Notes under the pieces: model-generated | The model's database searches: none | Told to the model about the DNA's origin: nothing | The model's input: the letters and a program-made list of their open reading frames with translations, nothing else | In this document: piece by piece, positions 13,273 to 22,177 of the stretch | Layout: each line of letters begins with the position of its first letter | Position numbering within the stretch: position 1 is the stretch's first letter | Made by a program: the position numbers and the translations under genes | Assembly: GCA_943704415.1 (NCBI GenBank) | Contig: CALSCO010002381.1 | Span: forward strand, 1-42,078 | DNA: 42,078 bases | Source of the DNA: Parvularia atlantis | Lineage: Eukaryota > Opisthokonta > Rotosphaerida | Direction: 5' to 3'

Positions 13273-15228
13273 ATGGCCAGCGAGGCCTGGCGCGACGCAA
13301 CTCTACGGCTGCTCGCGCTCGAGCAGGATGAGGACCGGGCGCAGACGGCGACGCTGCTGGCGACCCGCCCGGCGCGCGAACTGCAGCGCCGCGGCGTGCT
13401 CGTGACCAAGCTGCGCGTCGCCGGCCTGCGCACGGGCCTCGGCGGGCGCAGCCTCGTCGAGCTGCAGACGGCCGACGCCGACGGCGCGCCGCCCGCGCAC
13501 CGCATGCGGCCCGGCGACCTTGTCGCGATCGAGGAGAGCGGCGGCGGCGGCAGCGGCGGCGGCGGCACTGCCGCTGGCGGTGAGGCGCGCGTGGGCACGG
13601 AGGGCGTGCTGCACCGCGTGCAGGACCGCCGGCTCGTCGTCGCGGTCGACGGCGCGCTGCCGGACGAGCTGCTTGACCGCGTCGTGCGCCTCGTCCGCGT
13701 CGCCAACGACTTGCCCTACCGCCGCATGGTCCAGGCCGTCGAGGCGCTGCCGCGCACGCCCAGCTGCGTGGCCGACGTCGTCTATGGCGACCGCGTGCCG
13801 GCCTTCACGCCCGACCGCGTGCCCGCGCGCCTCGAGCTGCACAACCAGGGGCTCAACGCGTCGCAGGTCGAGGCCGTGCGCTTCGCCCTGGCCGCGGAAG
13901 ACGTCGCGCTCATCCACGGCCCGCCCGGCACGGGCAAGACCACGACACTCGTGGAGCTCCTGTGCCAGCTGATCGACCGCGGGCACCGGCGCATCCTCTG
14001 CTGCGGCCCGTCCAACGTCTCGGTCGACAACGTGGTCGAGCGGCTGCACCAGGCGCGCGTGCGCGGCGTCGTCCGCCGCGGCCATCCTGCGCGCGTCCTG
14101 CCTAGTGTCGTCGACAGCACGCTTGAGGTGCTTGTGCGCGCGTCCGACGCCGGCGCGCTCGTGGACGACGTCCGGCGTGACATGGACGCGACGCTGCGCG
14201 CGCTGCAGGATGGGCGTAACCGCGCGCGCCGGCGTGAGCTGTACGCCGAGGTCAAGACGCTGCGGCGCGAGCTGCGTCAGCGCGAGGACGCCGCGTTCCG
14301 GCAGGTGCTGCAGGACGCGCGCGTCGTGTGCACCACGCTCAGCGGCGCGGCGTCGCACCGGCTGGCGGAGGAGCGCTTTGAGTACGTCGTGATCGACGAG
14401 GTTTCGCAGGCACTGGAGGCCGAGTGTTGGATTGCGGCACTGCGTGGTGAGCGCCTGATCCTCTGTGGCGACCCGCTGCAGCTGCCGCCGACGGTCAAGT
14501 CGCAGAAGGCCGCGGCGCTGGGCCTCGACCGGACGCTGTTTGACAGGCTGCAGCGGCGCCACGGCGAGCGCGTCGTGCGCATGCTCACGATCCAGTACCG
14601 CTTCAACGAGCTGATCTCGCGCTGGGCCTCGGACGAGCTTTACGGCGGGCGGCTGCAGGCGGACCAGCGTGTGGCCGCACGCGTCCTGGCGGACTTGCCG
14701 GGCGTGCGGGCGAGCGGTCCGGCCGACGCGCAGCCATTTCTGACCTGCCCGCTGTACCTAATCGACACGGCCGGCTGCGACCTGCTCGAGTCGGAGGGCG
14801 ACGACGGCGACTCCAAGTTCAACGAGGGCGAGGCGGCGGTGGCGGCGCGACATGTGCGCGAGCTCGTCGCGGCCGGCGTGCAACCGCGCGACGTTGCCGT
14901 CATCACGCCGTACAACGCGCAGGTGCAGGTGCTGCAGGCCCTGCTCGCGGCGACGCACCCCGAGCTCGAGATCGGCTCGGTCGACGGCTTCCAGGGGCGC
15001 GAGAAGGAGGCCGTGGTGCTGTCGCTCGTGCGCAGCAACGACGCCGGCGAGGTCGGCTTCCTGCGCGAGGACCGCCGGCTCAACGTGGCCGTGACGCGCG
15101 CGCGCCGGCTCGTCACGGTTGTGTGCGACAGCGCGACAATGGAGCACCACCCGTTCCTGCACCGCCTCTGCGAATACTTTGTCGCACACGGCGAGGTCAC
15201 CTCGGCCGCACTGTACGCTGACGAATGA
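13273..15228 (+). CDS. IGHMBP2/SMUBP2-like superfamily 1B (Upf1-like) helicase, intronless
   Basis: A single open frame of 651 residues. Motif I is GPPGTGKTTT (about residue 216), followed by CGPSNVSVDN (Ia). Motif II is VIDEVSQALEAE (Asp375). Motif III is ILCGDPLQLPPTVKS, IV is TIQYRFNELIS, V is VDGFQGREKEAVVLSLVRSN and VI is RLNVAVTRAR. These are typical of the Upf1-like family, and the short N-terminal region with QRRGVLVTKL fits IGHMBP2, an RNA/DNA helicase linked to ribosomes and tRNA. It stops after the helicase core, so the R3H and AN1 zinc-finger domains of animal IGHMBP2 are missing. Motif II has Val-Ser where relatives often have Cys-Ala. A Gly/Ser insert (GGGGSGGGG) sits in the 1B region. 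It is the only clearly intronless host gene in the window. Confidence 0.9.
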   Translation: MASEAWRDATLRLLALEQDEDRAQTATLLATRPARELQRRGVLVTKLRVAGLRTGLGGRSLVELQTADADGAPPAHRMRPGDLVAIEESGGGGSGGGGTAAGGEARVGTEGVLHRVQDRRLVVAVDGALPDELLDRVVRLVRVANDLPYRRMVQAVEALPRTPSCVADVVYGDRVPAFTPDRVPARLELHNQGLNASQVEAVRFALAAEDVALIHGPPGTGKTTTLVELLCQLIDRGHRRILCCGPSNVSVDNVVERLHQARVRGVVRRGHPARVLPSVVDSTLEVLVRASDAGALVDDVRRDMDATLRALQDGRNRARRRELYAEVKTLRRELRQREDAAFRQVLQDARVVCTTLSGAASHRLAEERFEYVVIDEVSQALEAECWIAALRGERLILCGDPLQLPPTVKSQKAAALGLDRTLFDRLQRRHGERVVRMLTIQYRFNELISRWASDELYGGRLQADQRVAARVLADLPGVRASGPADAQPFLTCPLYLIDTAGCDLLESEGDDGDSKFNEGEAAVAARHVRELVAAGVQPRDVAVITPYNAQVQVLQALLAATHPELEIGSVDGFQGREKEAVVLSLVRSNDAGEVGFLREDRRLNVAVTRARRLVTVVCDSATMEHHPFLHRLCEYFVAHGEVTSAALYADE

Positions 15229-15256
15229 ACAGAACAAACAGATGGCACAGCGCCCG

Positions 15257-16728
15257 TCAGTCGTAGAGCGTGTCGAGCGTGCTGATGAGGTGCGCAAGCG
15301 TGTCAACGGCCTTGGCGTCGCCGGGCGCGATGAGCTCGTCGACGGCACTGCGCACGCTTCACGTGAGCAGTGTACTCGCCGTCGCGCTCGCGCACCTGCC
15401 CTGCTGCGCGCCGTCGTCGTCGAGATGCGCCGCGTCGTCCAGCTGCGGCCACGACGCGCTGGCGACAGCGATGGGCTGTGGTGCGCCGCCCGCCGGCGCC
15501 ATGTAGAAGCGCGACGTTGCCACCGGCTCGGCAGACGCGGCAGCGGCAGGCGGCGCGACCATGCGCGAGATTGACCGACCAAAGGTCGTCAGGGCGCTGA
15601 GCACCGACTCGAGCGGGCCGTCCGCGAGCGCAGGCGCGGTTGCGGCCGCGGGCACGGGTGCAGCCGCGGGCGCCGGTGTCCCCGCCTGCGCGCGGATCGC
15701 GTCCATCCAGCCCTCCATCTCATCGTGGCTCGCGGCCGAGAAAAAGAAGACGCGCTCGAACTTGGGGCTCACGAGGCGGAACAGGAACGGCATGTCGTAC
15801 TCGGCCGTGGGCGCGACGGTCACCTGGTCCAGGTCGATTTCGTTGAGCGCGCGGTGATCGTCGGGCGTGCGGTAGTAGTACAGCCGGCCTGCGTTGCATT
15901 AGACGCAGCAACGAGCGCGACAGGCGCGCACCGCTGCTGATCGCGAAGAAGCGCCGGCGCCAGTTGCGCAGTAGGCCCTCGCCGCCGAGCTTGACCAGCC
16001 AGCCGGTGCGGTCCGGGTGCGGCAGCTCGTGCGGGCTGAGCAGGTTGAACGACGGGTGCTCGGCGGGCTGCGCTGCGGCGGGCTTGCGCTGGCGCAGCTC
16101 GTCCAGGTACGCGCGGCGCTCGTCCGGGCTGAGGCTCTTGACGCGGCGGGCGAGCTCGATGTGCTCGTCGCGCTGACGGCGGATGTCGTTCAGGTTGGCC
16201 GTGGCCTGGCATGCAGGGCGTGAGACACGGCGTGTGCACGAGCAGCACTGGCAGCACCGCGACGCGCACCTCGCTGATGAGCAGCGTCACGCGTGTGGTC
16301 AGCTCGGCACGCTCGGCCGCGGCCGCGGCGGCTGCGGGACGCGCGAGCACCGAGTCGCGCAGGTGCAGCAGCGAGCGCACGTTGTCCTCGAGGTGCCCGA
16401 GCGCCTGACGCCGCGCCGGAAGATGGTGAAACGCCGACGCGACACGGCGCGTCAAGAGCGGGCGCACCTCGCCGTACGGCACGGGGCCGCCCGCGGCCTC
16501 GCCCGCGGCAGCCTCCTCCTCCCTGAGCCGGTGCAGCGTGCTCTGCAGGCCCACGAGCGCGTGCGACAGGCGCGACGCGCGCACGGCCTTTGTTGTCGTT
16601 TGCGCTGGAACCGCGTCCTCGACGACGACCGTGAGCACCGGCGGCACCGGCGGCCCGTCCGCAGTCGACACGGCGGCCAAGCGCGCGGCAGCCACGTCGG
16701 CGACCACGAGCGGCTTTGCGTCGGCCAT
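15257..16728 (-). CDS. PH-domain protein with helical N-terminal half
   Basis: Four exons (16270-16728, 15932-16205, 15396-15888, 15257-15347) give an exact 438-residue frame. Residues 1-200 are mainly charged, Ala-rich helix (LVGLQSTLHRLREEEAAAGE, LGHLEDNVRSLLHLRDSVLA, NLNDIRRQRDEHIELARR). A PH domain spans about 219-315: TGWLVKLGGEGLLRNWRRRF, then GRLYYYRTPDDHRALNEIDL, ending SHDEMEGWMDAIRAQ, with the conserved Trp of the last helix. An Ala/Pro-rich linker and a short acidic C-terminus ending STLDTLYD follow. It probably binds phosphoinositides or a membrane partner. I do not recognise an orthologue. Its stop is 28 bases from the helicase stop. Confidence 0.85.
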
Positions 16729-16782
16729 CGTCCGTTCGGAAAACTGAGACAGATACACGTTGAGCAGCGGCACCACCTCCCT

Positions 16783-18209
16783 TCACAGCGTGCCCTCTTG
16801 GCCATGCACCAGGCGCGCCTTGAAGCGCCAGAAGTCCTGGTACGAGATCTCAATGTCCGGACGCATCTTGCGGCGGAGCTCGTCAAACTCCTTGGCCATC
16901 GTCTCCTGCGTTGTGCCGGTCACGTCGATGTAGTGGCAGTGCGCGCTGGCGTAGTGGCAGCTGATGGCCTTGCGGTAGCCTGCAGCGCGTCTCGTGAGCA
17001 GCGCGAGGCGCGGCGCGGCGCACGCGCACCGCTCGTGTTGTTCGGGCCCGAGCCGTGAATGAGCAGAGGATGGAAGAAGATGGTGTCGCCCGGGGCCATG
17101 ATCGCGTTCACGCGCGGCATGCTGGCGTACTTGTCTGCAAATGCGCACGCGCGCCTGCCGTGAGCGCCGCGCGCGCAGCGGGGACCCGCGCGCACCGAGG
17201 CCCTTGATCTCGTGGTAGGCCGCGTTGACCTGGTACTGCGGGTAGCCGTGTTCGAGCAGCTCGCCTGTGCAGCAGCAGCAGCAGCAGCAGTGAGCTGGTG
17301 TGCGCGCGCAGTGCAGGTTATGGCGCACCCTTGTGCGTGCCCGGGATGACTTGGAGGCAGCCGTTGTCGAGCGTGCAGTGGTCGATCGCGGTCCACGCGG
17401 CCACGATGCGGTTCGCCGGGTCGAAGCAGAAGTAGTGCTTGTCCTGGAGCGGCCGCGATCAGCTGCCGCGTAGCCCCGCCTCGCGCGCATGGCGCACCTG
17501 GTGCAGCGGGTGTGTGCCGCCCGTGACGCTGCCCGGCGGCTTGTTGATGAACATCGTGTGCACGCTCTTCACGTCCGGGCCGGTGAAGGCGACGACGTAC
17601 TTGAGGATCTCCGGGTGCTCGCAGTACGAGAACAGGACCTGGGGCGTCGCGACCGGCTTGTCAGCCCGACACGTCGCAGGCAGCCGCAGTGGGGGGCAAC
17701 GCACCGGGTCGTTCTCAAAGTCCTGCACCTTGGCGATCTGCGCCTCGCCCTTGGCCGACTCCTTGCTAATCTTCTTGGCGATGGACAGGTCGCGCATCTG
17801 CCGTTGCCCGCGCGCGCGCGTGCGCCACGTCAGCCGCGCACGTGAAGGGCCCGTCCGCGGGGACGCACAAAGGTGAGGAACGGCGACGCGTCCGGAACCT
17901 CCTTGTTGCACAGCTGGATGAAGCGCTGGCGGTACTTCTCGAGGTCGCCCTGCTTGACCAGGCCGCGCACGAGCAGGTAGCCGTTCTCCTCGTAGAACAG
18001 GCGCTGCTCGTGCGTCAGCTGCGGACGCGCACGAGCGACGTCAGCGTGATTCTCCGCACCCGCGCGCGCGCGCGCGCGCGCGTGGGCCTCACGATGTCGT
18101 TGTCGACCGTGTACTCGAGCTTGCCGGCGCGGCCCGCCGTGGCCGTCGCCGTCGCGGCCGCCGGCACCGGCTGCAGGTGCTGCTGGAGGTTCGTGACGCG
18201 CTGAGTCAT
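16783..18209 (-). CDS. PHYH: Phytanoyl-CoA 2-hydroxylase with PTS2 peroxisomal signal
   Basis: This Fe(II)/2-oxoglutarate dioxygenase starts alpha-oxidation of branched fatty acids in peroxisomes. About eight exons. Residues 4-12 are RVTNLQQHL, an exact PTS2 pattern (R-V-x5-H-L). The body follows human PHYH closely: [56 protein letters not shown] (first two iron ligands, split by an intron after Gln), [32 protein letters not shown] (third His ligand), [19 protein letters not shown], and [11 protein letters not shown] near the C-terminus. The ATG at 18209 is chosen because it puts the PTS2 at the very N-terminus. The start lies 61 bases from the divergent SPT8 ATG. Confidence 0.96.
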
Positions 18210-18270
18210 GCGGCGAGGCGTGCTGGTCACGTGCTGTTTTGTTTCCGATTTCTGACTTGCGCTTCAGGTC

Positions 18271-19956
18271 ATGGACGCGGAGGAGGACGGTGCAGCCGCG
18301 CGTTGTCACGAAGCCCGCGCTGACCGCCCCCCCGCGCACAGCCGCGCTCAGGCGGACGGCGCCAATGGCGAACCTGGACGTGGTGCCGCATGTGCGCCGC
18401 CGTGGCGACGCCTGCACCCGCGCCCGCGCTCACTGTGGCGCGTGCGCACAGGCGGCGTACTTCCACCCAGCCGACGTGCACACGACCGCCGTGACGCGCA
18501 ACTGGCGCTGGCTGTTTGCGGCGGGCAACGAGGGCGTGGTGCACAAGCTCGACTTTTTTGCGTCGCTCAACGGCAGGAGCAGCCTGTCGGTGCAGCAGCG
18601 GCACGGGCTCGTCGAGACGCTCAACAAGGTCAGACGGTCGAGCTGTGCGCGCGCGTGTGCAGATGGCTGACGGGGCACACCGCGCAGGCCGCCGTGCAGG
18701 TATCGCATTGGGAAAACGACACGCCGCGCAGCCCCGTCGTCGGCAACAGCCGGCAGCAGTACGCGCCGATCACGTGCTCGGCCGTGCACTCAGACGGGCT
18801 GTGGATGCTCACGGGGCAGAAGGCGCGCTTTGACGCTCGGGCGTGCGGCGCAACTGAGGCGCGCTGCTGCAGCTCAACACCGTGCCGGACAAGGCGAGCG
18901 TGCCCGAGGTGCCTGTCAAGCTGTGGACCGTGCGCATCTACGAGGGCCGGTGCATGCACGAGTTCAAGCACCACCGCTCGACCGTGTCGGCCGTCGCGCT
19001 CGAGCACAGCGAGCACGGCTTCGTGAGCGGGTCGTGGGACAAGACGCTGCAGGTGCTGCGCGGCGCGAGGTGACGGGTGGAGCGCTGACTGACGGGCGCG
19101 CGCAGCGGTGCGACCTCAACACGGGCCAGGTCACGCGCACGTTCCTCGCGCACACATCGAACGTCACTACGGTCGCCTTCACGCCCTGGGCGGCCTCCAC
19201 CACGACGCTGCTCTCGACCGCGCTCGACGGCGTGGCCTACTGCTGGGACATGCGCCAGGAGCGGCCCACGCGGACGTTCCAGCTGGCCGGGCTCGGGCAC
19301 CCGCCGTGGATCGTGTCGGTGGCGTGCGGTCTGCAGGTTGCATGCGCCTCGGTGGCTGAAGCGCGTGCGCTGGGTGGCAGGCGTGCTGGTCTGCCAACGG
19401 CGACGACGTCTACCTCGGGCGACGCAACGGAACCGGTGCGCCGTGGCCTACCTGCACGGCGAGCGAGGCGTGCTGACTGTATGTGCGCGCGCGCGCGCGC
19501 AGTGGACGAGTGGAGCGTGTCCAAGGGCTCGTACTCGCGCACGCTCAAGCTGCCGTCGGGTGCGGGCGCCGTCTCGGCGCTGGCGGCCTTCCCGGACGGC
19601 AGGCACCTCTTTGTGTGCGTCGGGCGGGCCGGGGCCTCACGCCTGGCCTGAAACCTCGTGCGCGTGGGCGCAGGTCGGCCGAGGACAACGTGAGGATATG
19701 GAACGTGGCCGACGTTGCGCCCAAGGGCGCCTCGCCGTTCCAGATTGTGCCGGCGCACAGCGGCGCGGTCGTGTCGTCCGTCTGTGCGTGCTTCCGTCCC
19801 GCGCGGCTGCAACGGCTGGAGCGGCTGACGCGCGCGGCCGCAGGCATCGACGACAGCATGCGCTACATGGCGACGTCCTCGGGCGACCGCGACCTCGCCG
19901 GCACGTCCGACCGCATGACCATCCTGTACGAAATCAGGCCACCGGCGGCTGGATGA
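18271..19956 (+). CDS. SPT8: SPT8-like WD40 subunit of the SAGA coactivator
   Basis: SPT8 links SAGA to TATA-binding protein. About ten exons with in-frame junctions. The protein begins MDAEED. The diagnostic N-terminal block VVPH-AAYFHPADVHTTAVT is followed by WLFAAGNEGVVHKLDFFASL and QRHGLVETLNK. Later blocks also match the fungal protein order: HWENDTP, HHRSTVSAVALEHSEHGFVS, GSWDKTLQ joined to RCDLNTGQVTRTFLAHTSNV, TTLLSTALDGVAYCWDMRQE, ANGDDVYLGRRNGT joined to VDEWSV, SAEDNVRIWNV, and a last block with TSDRMTILYEI. WD repeats are spread across many tiny exons. Intron 18823-18872 must use a GC donor (AAG|GCGCGC) to stay in frame. The stop is 19 bases from the convergent peroxiredoxin stop. 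Confidence 0.93.
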
Positions 19957-19975
19957 AAAACGACCGGCGTGTCGC

Positions 19976-20729
19976 TCACAGCTTGGCCAGCACTGACTCG
20001 GCGCTGCTCTCCTTGACCTGCGCATCGCTCGTCAGTGCGCCCGTCGGCCGCGGCTGTGGTGGCGCGCACCTTGTTGTCGTGGTCGACCAGCTTGTGCACG
20101 AGCGCGCCGTTGTCGACGACAAAGGCGTAGCGCTTGGAGAGGATGCCGGTGGGCGTGTCGATGACCATGCCGGTCTTACGCGTGAACTCGCCCGTGTGAT
20201 CGGCTGCGGCTCGCGCGTGAGCAGCCGTGCGCACACGCGCGGCGTGCCGCACAGAGGAAGACGATCTCTGTATTGGGAGTACTCGCTTGCTTCCACGCCT
20301 CCATCACGTACGGGCTGGCGACGGCGATGCACGCGATCTGCCCGGCCGTCAGTGCAACAGCGACGACAAGAGGGGAAGCGCGCTAAACCGTGTCGATGCC
20401 CTTGGCGCGCAGCGTGCCAACGGCCTCGGCCATGCCCGGCAGGTGGATCTGCGTGCTGCACGCCGCGGCTCAGCGCGGGCGACGCCTGCGCGCCCGGCGC
20501 ACCAGCCCGGCGTGAACGGTCCTGCGAGCGCATTTCAGCACGCGCATCGGGTCGCGTGCATCGGGCCGCGACCCGATGCGCGACACGTACCCGGCACGGC
20601 AAACAGCAGCACACGCTTGCCGTCAAAGATGCTCGCTGACGGCACAACCTTGACCGCGCCGTTGAGCGTCGTCGCGAACTTGGTCACGGGCACGCGCTCG
20701 CCCGTTTGGATCTCGACCTGCGGTGCCAT
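19976..20729 (-). CDS. Type-II (PRX5/PMP20) peroxiredoxin with C-terminal AKL
   Basis: This enzyme reduces hydrogen and alkyl hydroperoxides. Six short exons. The N-terminal sheet reads VVPSASIFDGKRVLLFAVPG. After an intron, PFTPG joins CTQIHLPGM, which contains the peroxidatic cysteine (PxxxxC context of the family). Next come RAKGIDT, IACIAVASPYVMEAW, TPTGILSKRYAFVVDNGALV and an end of ESSAESVLAKL. The last three residues, AKL, fit the PTS1 consensus, as in yeast PMP20 proteins, so a peroxisomal matrix location is likely. The acceptor for exon 3 was chosen because only it restores the cysteine in frame. The start ATG is at 20729. Confidence 0.9.
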
Positions 20730-20838
20730 CGATCGTGCGCGGAGTTGCGAGAGAAAACTAGTCAACTGAGCAGCTGCCGACTGACGCGTTGTACAGATCG
20801 TTTTGGGGGGGGAGGAAGGGAGCGGAGGGGGCGTCTGT

Positions 20839-21960
20839 TCAGCTGGCAAAGGCGAAGCGCGCGCCCGCCGGCGGGAGCGACGACGCGCGCGTGGCGAGCT
20901 CGCGCACGGCCCGCAGCTCCTGCGCCATCGTGTCCATCGCCGCCCGCAGCTGCACGTTCTCGTCCATCAGCTGCTCGCACCGCTCCTGCAGCTTCTCGAT
21001 CAGGTCGCGCCCCTTGCGGCGGTACTTTTCGGCCGCGAGGCGGTTGCGCTCGCGCTTGGCCACTTGGATCTCCTCCTGGGTCATGTTGGCGTAGTCGATC
21101 ACGGGCATGCGTGCCTTAATGCTCTCGTACGAGTCGCACAGCTCGAGCTCGAGCGAGCGCTTCTTGTTCGCCGCCGCGCTGCACGGCGCGTTTGCGTGGG
21201 CGCGCTTGCTGCCGGCCCGTGTTGCCGGCGTCGCCGCGAGTGACCCGATCCGGCACGAGAAGGCCCCGCGCGTCGGCCGCCGCAGCGCATCCCCGTCCGA
21301 GTCGGACTCGTCGCTCGTCTCCATCTTGACCGCGACGGCCGGGGCGAGGGCGGGCGCGAGGGTGGCGCCGGCGGCGGGACCGACTGGCGCGACCATGAGC
21401 GGCTCAACCGAGGGCGTGACGAGCGGGACAAAGCCGGGCGGGCCCGCGAGCGAGGGCGAGGCGAGCGGCCAGTCGAAGTCTGCGCGGCCGGCGTCAGCGA
21501 CCGCACCGGCCGATGGGAGCGTTGAGGGCGCACAGTGCGGCTTGACGTCGCCGCCAAGCGCGGGCGAGGCGAGGTCGGCGCCATACGTGACGGTCGTTGG
21601 CGCGGTCAGGGCTGGGCCAGCGGCGGCAACGTGCGGCGAGGCCTCGCGCTCAGAGTCCTGCCGGCCATCGCGTCAGAGAGAGACGTCGGAGGGGGGAAAA
21701 CAACGGCCGCACCTCCGAGGCCCAGTCGTACGACGACGCCGTCTCGGCGCCGGACGCGTCCACGTCGCCCGGGAGCGACGAGAGGCCGGCGAGGAGGACG
21801 TCGGCGTCCCACGCGTCGAGCGCGTCGAGCTCCTGCGGCGGCGGCGGCGTGAGCTGAAGGGTTGGAGGCCGGGCTGGGTCGCACGCACCTGCGACGGGTG
21901 CTGCTCCTGCAGCGCGGCGCGCTGGACCGCGAGGTGCTGCTGATTCGGGTAGCGGCACAT
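20839..21960 (-). CDS. bZIP transcription factor, ATF4/CREB-like
   Basis: Three exons. The ATG at 21960 has a strong GCCACC context. N-terminal residues are Gln-rich (NQQHLAVQRAALQEQ). An acidic, hydrophobic stretch (ELDALDAWDADVLLAGLSSL, and later ADFDWPLASP) looks like an activation domain. A Ser/Asp run (METSDESDSDGDA) precedes the C-terminal bZIP. Its basic region is KRERNRLAAEKYRRKGRD, with the invariant Asn and Arg. The Lys-Tyr-Arg at the position usually Cys or Ser recalls ATF4-type tyrosine. The zipper follows with heptad Leu/Met (LIEKLQERCEQLMDENVQLR). The target genes are unknown. It sits alone on its strand between peroxiredoxin and POLA2. Confidence 0.9.
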
Positions 21961-22177
21961 GGTGGCTTGCTGCGTGCGGGTGGTGCGGCGCGTCAGACGG
22001 GCAGCAGCGACGCGCGCGCGCACACACCCTGAGCGAGTCGTGGGCTCACGGGTCGGAAGCGGAAGAAGTGCCCGCACACACACACGAGGGCTGCGCTTTG
22101 AGGCCTAGGCCAGACGATTCCGTTGCCCGGTGACTCTTCGACTCACCGACATGCGTGACTCACCGCGGCCATGCTCG
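21961..22177. other. Spacer between bZIP start and POLA2 stop
   Basis: This tandem minus-strand spacer of 217 bases should contain the POLA2 3' UTR and the bZIP leader and promoter. Nothing else is recognisable. A short ACAC tract lies at about 22074-22084. Confidence 0.4.

Noticed and set aside
13303-14562. 419-residue minus-strand frame opposite the helicase
   Set aside because: The helicase motifs lie on the plus strand; this frame is a shadow produced by codon bias.
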